Part shown: piece by piece, positions 41,403 to 42,582 of the stretch
How positions within the stretch are numbered: the stretch's first letter is position 1
Layout: each line of letters opens with the position of its first letter
Origin: an uncultured Comamonadaceae bacterium
Lineage (GTDB): Bacteria; Pseudomonadota; Gammaproteobacteria; Burkholderiales; Burkholderiaceae
Direction: 5' to 3'
NCBI GenBank assembly: GCA_946482595.1
Contig: CAMLSD010000033.1
Coordinates: forward strand, 1-42,582
Length of the DNA: 42,582 nucleotides
Translations under genes and position numbers: made by a program
The notes under the pieces: generated by a model
Told to the model about the DNA's origin: nothing
The model's input: only the letters and a program-made list of their open reading frames with translations
Databases searched by the model: none

Positions 41403-42404
41403 TCAGGCCGGGGTGGTCCATTGTGCTGCGCCGCGCAGTCGTGCGGCGGCATCGGCCACGATGCGCTCGATCAGCTCGCGGGCAGGGCGCAGGTCGTGCA
41501 CCAGCGCGGCGCCTTCACCGGCGATCACGGCGGCCACGTCGAAGTTGCCGGCTTCACGGGCGGCCAGGTAGCGCTCGGCCTCGCCGGGGGTGCGCAGCAG
41601 ATCGAGTTCGCGGCCCTGCCAGCGGCGCGCATGCTCGTTGAGCAGGCAACGGCCGGTGTACGGGGCCGGCCAGATGTTGCGGCGCGAGGCGTCGAACACC
41701 AGGCTGCGCAGGGTGTCGTCGCCGGTGGCCTGCACGATACGCTGTTTGGCAGCGGGATGCCCAGCCGCTTCATCGCTGGCATACAGGCGGGTGCCCAGGA
41801 CCACGCCGTCGGCCCCCAGCATCAGCGCGGCAGCCAGGCCGCGGCCGTCGGCGATGCCACCTGCGGCCAGCACGGGCACCCGGTCACCCACTGCATCGAC
41901 CACCGCCGGCACCAGGGCCAGCGTGCCACGGGCGACGCCGTGGCCACCGGCTTCGGCGCCTTGTGCCACGATCAGGTCGGCACCGGCCGCCAGGGCTTCG
42001 CGCGCCATCTCGACCGACTGCACCTGGCACACCACCTGGGCACCGGCCGCATGGATGGGATCGACGAATGGCCGTGGGTCGCCAAACGACAACCACACCG
42101 CCTCGGGGCGGGCAGCGAGTGCGCGGTCCAGCAGCGCCGGCAGGCGGGTCAGGCTCCAGGTGATGAAACCCACGCCGAAGCGCGTGCCGCGCTCGGCGCG
42201 GGCGGCTTCCAGCAGGCCGAGTTCACGGTCGAGCCAGGCGGCGTCACCGTAGCCGCCGCCCAGCATGCCCAGCCCGCCGGCGTCGCTGACCGCGGCGGTC
42301 AGCCGGGCGTCGGCCACCAGGTCCATTGCGGCCAGCATCACCGGGTGGATGAGGCCGGCCTGGCGGGTCCAGCGGGTGTTCAGGGTGTGGGACAACGGGG
42401 TCAT
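41403..42404 (-). CDS. Nitronate monooxygenase-like / FabK-type FMN flavoenzyme
   Basis: A 333-aa TIM-barrel flavoprotein of the 2-nitropropane dioxygenase family: GLIHPVMLAAMDLVADARLTAAVSDAGGLGMLGGG, VGFITWSL, the FMN-phosphate and active-site segment AQGAEAGGHG with its His, then VLAAGGIADGRGLAAALMLGADGVVLGTR. Members oxidise alkyl nitronates or act as enoyl-ACP reductases. No fatty-acid genes are near, so the former is more likely. ATG at 42404 gives the family N-terminus; the frame runs on upstream through repeats but that part is not protein-like. It is probably co-transcribed with the GST downstream. Confidence 0.9.
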   Translation of the reverse strand: MTPLSHTLNTRWTRQAGLIHPVMLAAMDLVADARLTAAVSDAGGLGMLGGGYGDAAWLDRELGLLEAARAERGTRFGVGFITWSLTRLPALLDRALAARPEAVWLSFGDPRPFVDPIHAAGAQVVCQVQSVEMAREALAAGADLIVAQGAEAGGHGVARGTLALVPAVVDAVGDRVPVLAAGGIADGRGLAAALMLGADGVVLGTRLYASDEAAGHPAAKQRIVQATGDDTLRSLVFDASRRNIWPAPYTGRCLLNEHARRWQGRELDLLRTPGEAERYLAAREAGNFDVAAVIAGEGAALVHDLRPARELIERIVADAAARLRGAAQWTTPA

Positions 42405-42582
42405 GGTGATGAAGCTCCAGGGGCGATGAGTGCATCGTAGGTAGACCCAGCCATCTTGAGAAATGATTTGTTGAGATACGATCCATCTTTGATGAAGATG
42501 GCATCGCACGGCATGCCGACCCGCATGACCTGACACCTGACACCTGACACCTGACACCTGACACCTGACACCTGACACCTGA
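42405..42582. repeat. Upstream region with inverted repeat and 7-bp tandem repeat
   Basis: CCATCTT-tgatg-AAGATGG (about 42484-42502) is a perfect 7-bp inverted repeat, and a third CCATCTT lies at 42451-42457, suggesting an operator for the flavoenzyme promoter. From about 42528 to the window end the heptamer CACCTGA is repeated roughly seven times without interruption and may continue beyond the window. No gene is seen in this stretch. Confidence 0.75.

Noticed and set aside
41403..42578. Longer version of the flavoenzyme starting inside the 7-bp repeat
   Set aside because: The first 58 residues would be a Val-Ser-Gly-Val-Arg-Cys-Gln repeat followed by non-conserved sequence; the family begins at the ATG at 42404.

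Overview
The window is a GC-rich (about 70 %) bacterial chromosome segment. Its content fits a betaproteobacterium of the Burkholderiales (Comamonadaceae / Rubrivivax-Ideonella-Leptothrix type). The clues are codon use saturated with G/C at third positions, several glutathione transferases, a tripartite TRAP transporter, a typical Burkholderiales-like ATP synthase c-subunit sequence, and dispersed GC-rich intergenic repeats. This placement is an inference; no rRNA or other decisive marker is present.

Layout. 1-515: gene-free repeat island. 517-2211: LysR regulator facing a secreted protein of unknown function. 2222-4300: UvrD/Rep-type helicase. 4395-5835: an ECF41-type sigma factor and its AhpD-like partner, each preceded by a perfect copy of the ECF41 promoter motif. 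6188-14486: a nine-gene operon for hydroxyproline uptake and catabolism. It holds a deaminase, a TRAP transporter, a 2-epimerase, a three-subunit D-hydroxyproline dehydrogenase and a GntR regulator, with four ATGA stop/start overlaps at its end. 14662-16281: receiver-GAF-histidine kinase. 16315-20876: YghU-like GST, a 74-aa protein, a DUF4157 HExxH protein, three 81-bp tandem repeats, a TlpA-like thioredoxin and a haloacetate-dehalogenase-like hydrolase. 21071-23139: membrane ankyrin protein translationally coupled to a methyltransferase.

23272-33760 is the most unusual part. It is one seven-gene co-directional run: DUF2170 protein, PspA, a small protein that looks like two ribbon-helix-helix units, YqiJ-like membrane protein, YqiK-type flotillin, a 1763-aa AAA+ ATPase, and a cytosolic single-HKD phospholipase-D-fold protein. 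It has one clear sigma-70 promoter at the front, overlapped by a perfect palindrome. The genes are tightly spaced or overlapping, so they probably form one membrane-associated machine, perhaps for envelope stress or phage/plasmid defence. The parts are known families; I do not know of a described function for this whole combination.

33797-42582: EEP-family phosphodiesterase, a solitary ATP synthase c-subunit gene away from any atp operon, a trio of small enzymes (RibD-C/DHFR-like, VOC, DUF4256), an M14 carboxypeptidase, a 45-aa membrane protein behind a Pho-box-like site, signal peptidase I, a membrane protein, an ACT-domain protein, an FMN riboswitch controlling a RibH2-type lumazine synthase, a GST and a nitronate-monooxygenase-like flavoenzyme. 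The window ends inside a 7-bp tandem repeat.

No tRNA, rRNA, CRISPR array, transposase or integrase gene was seen.
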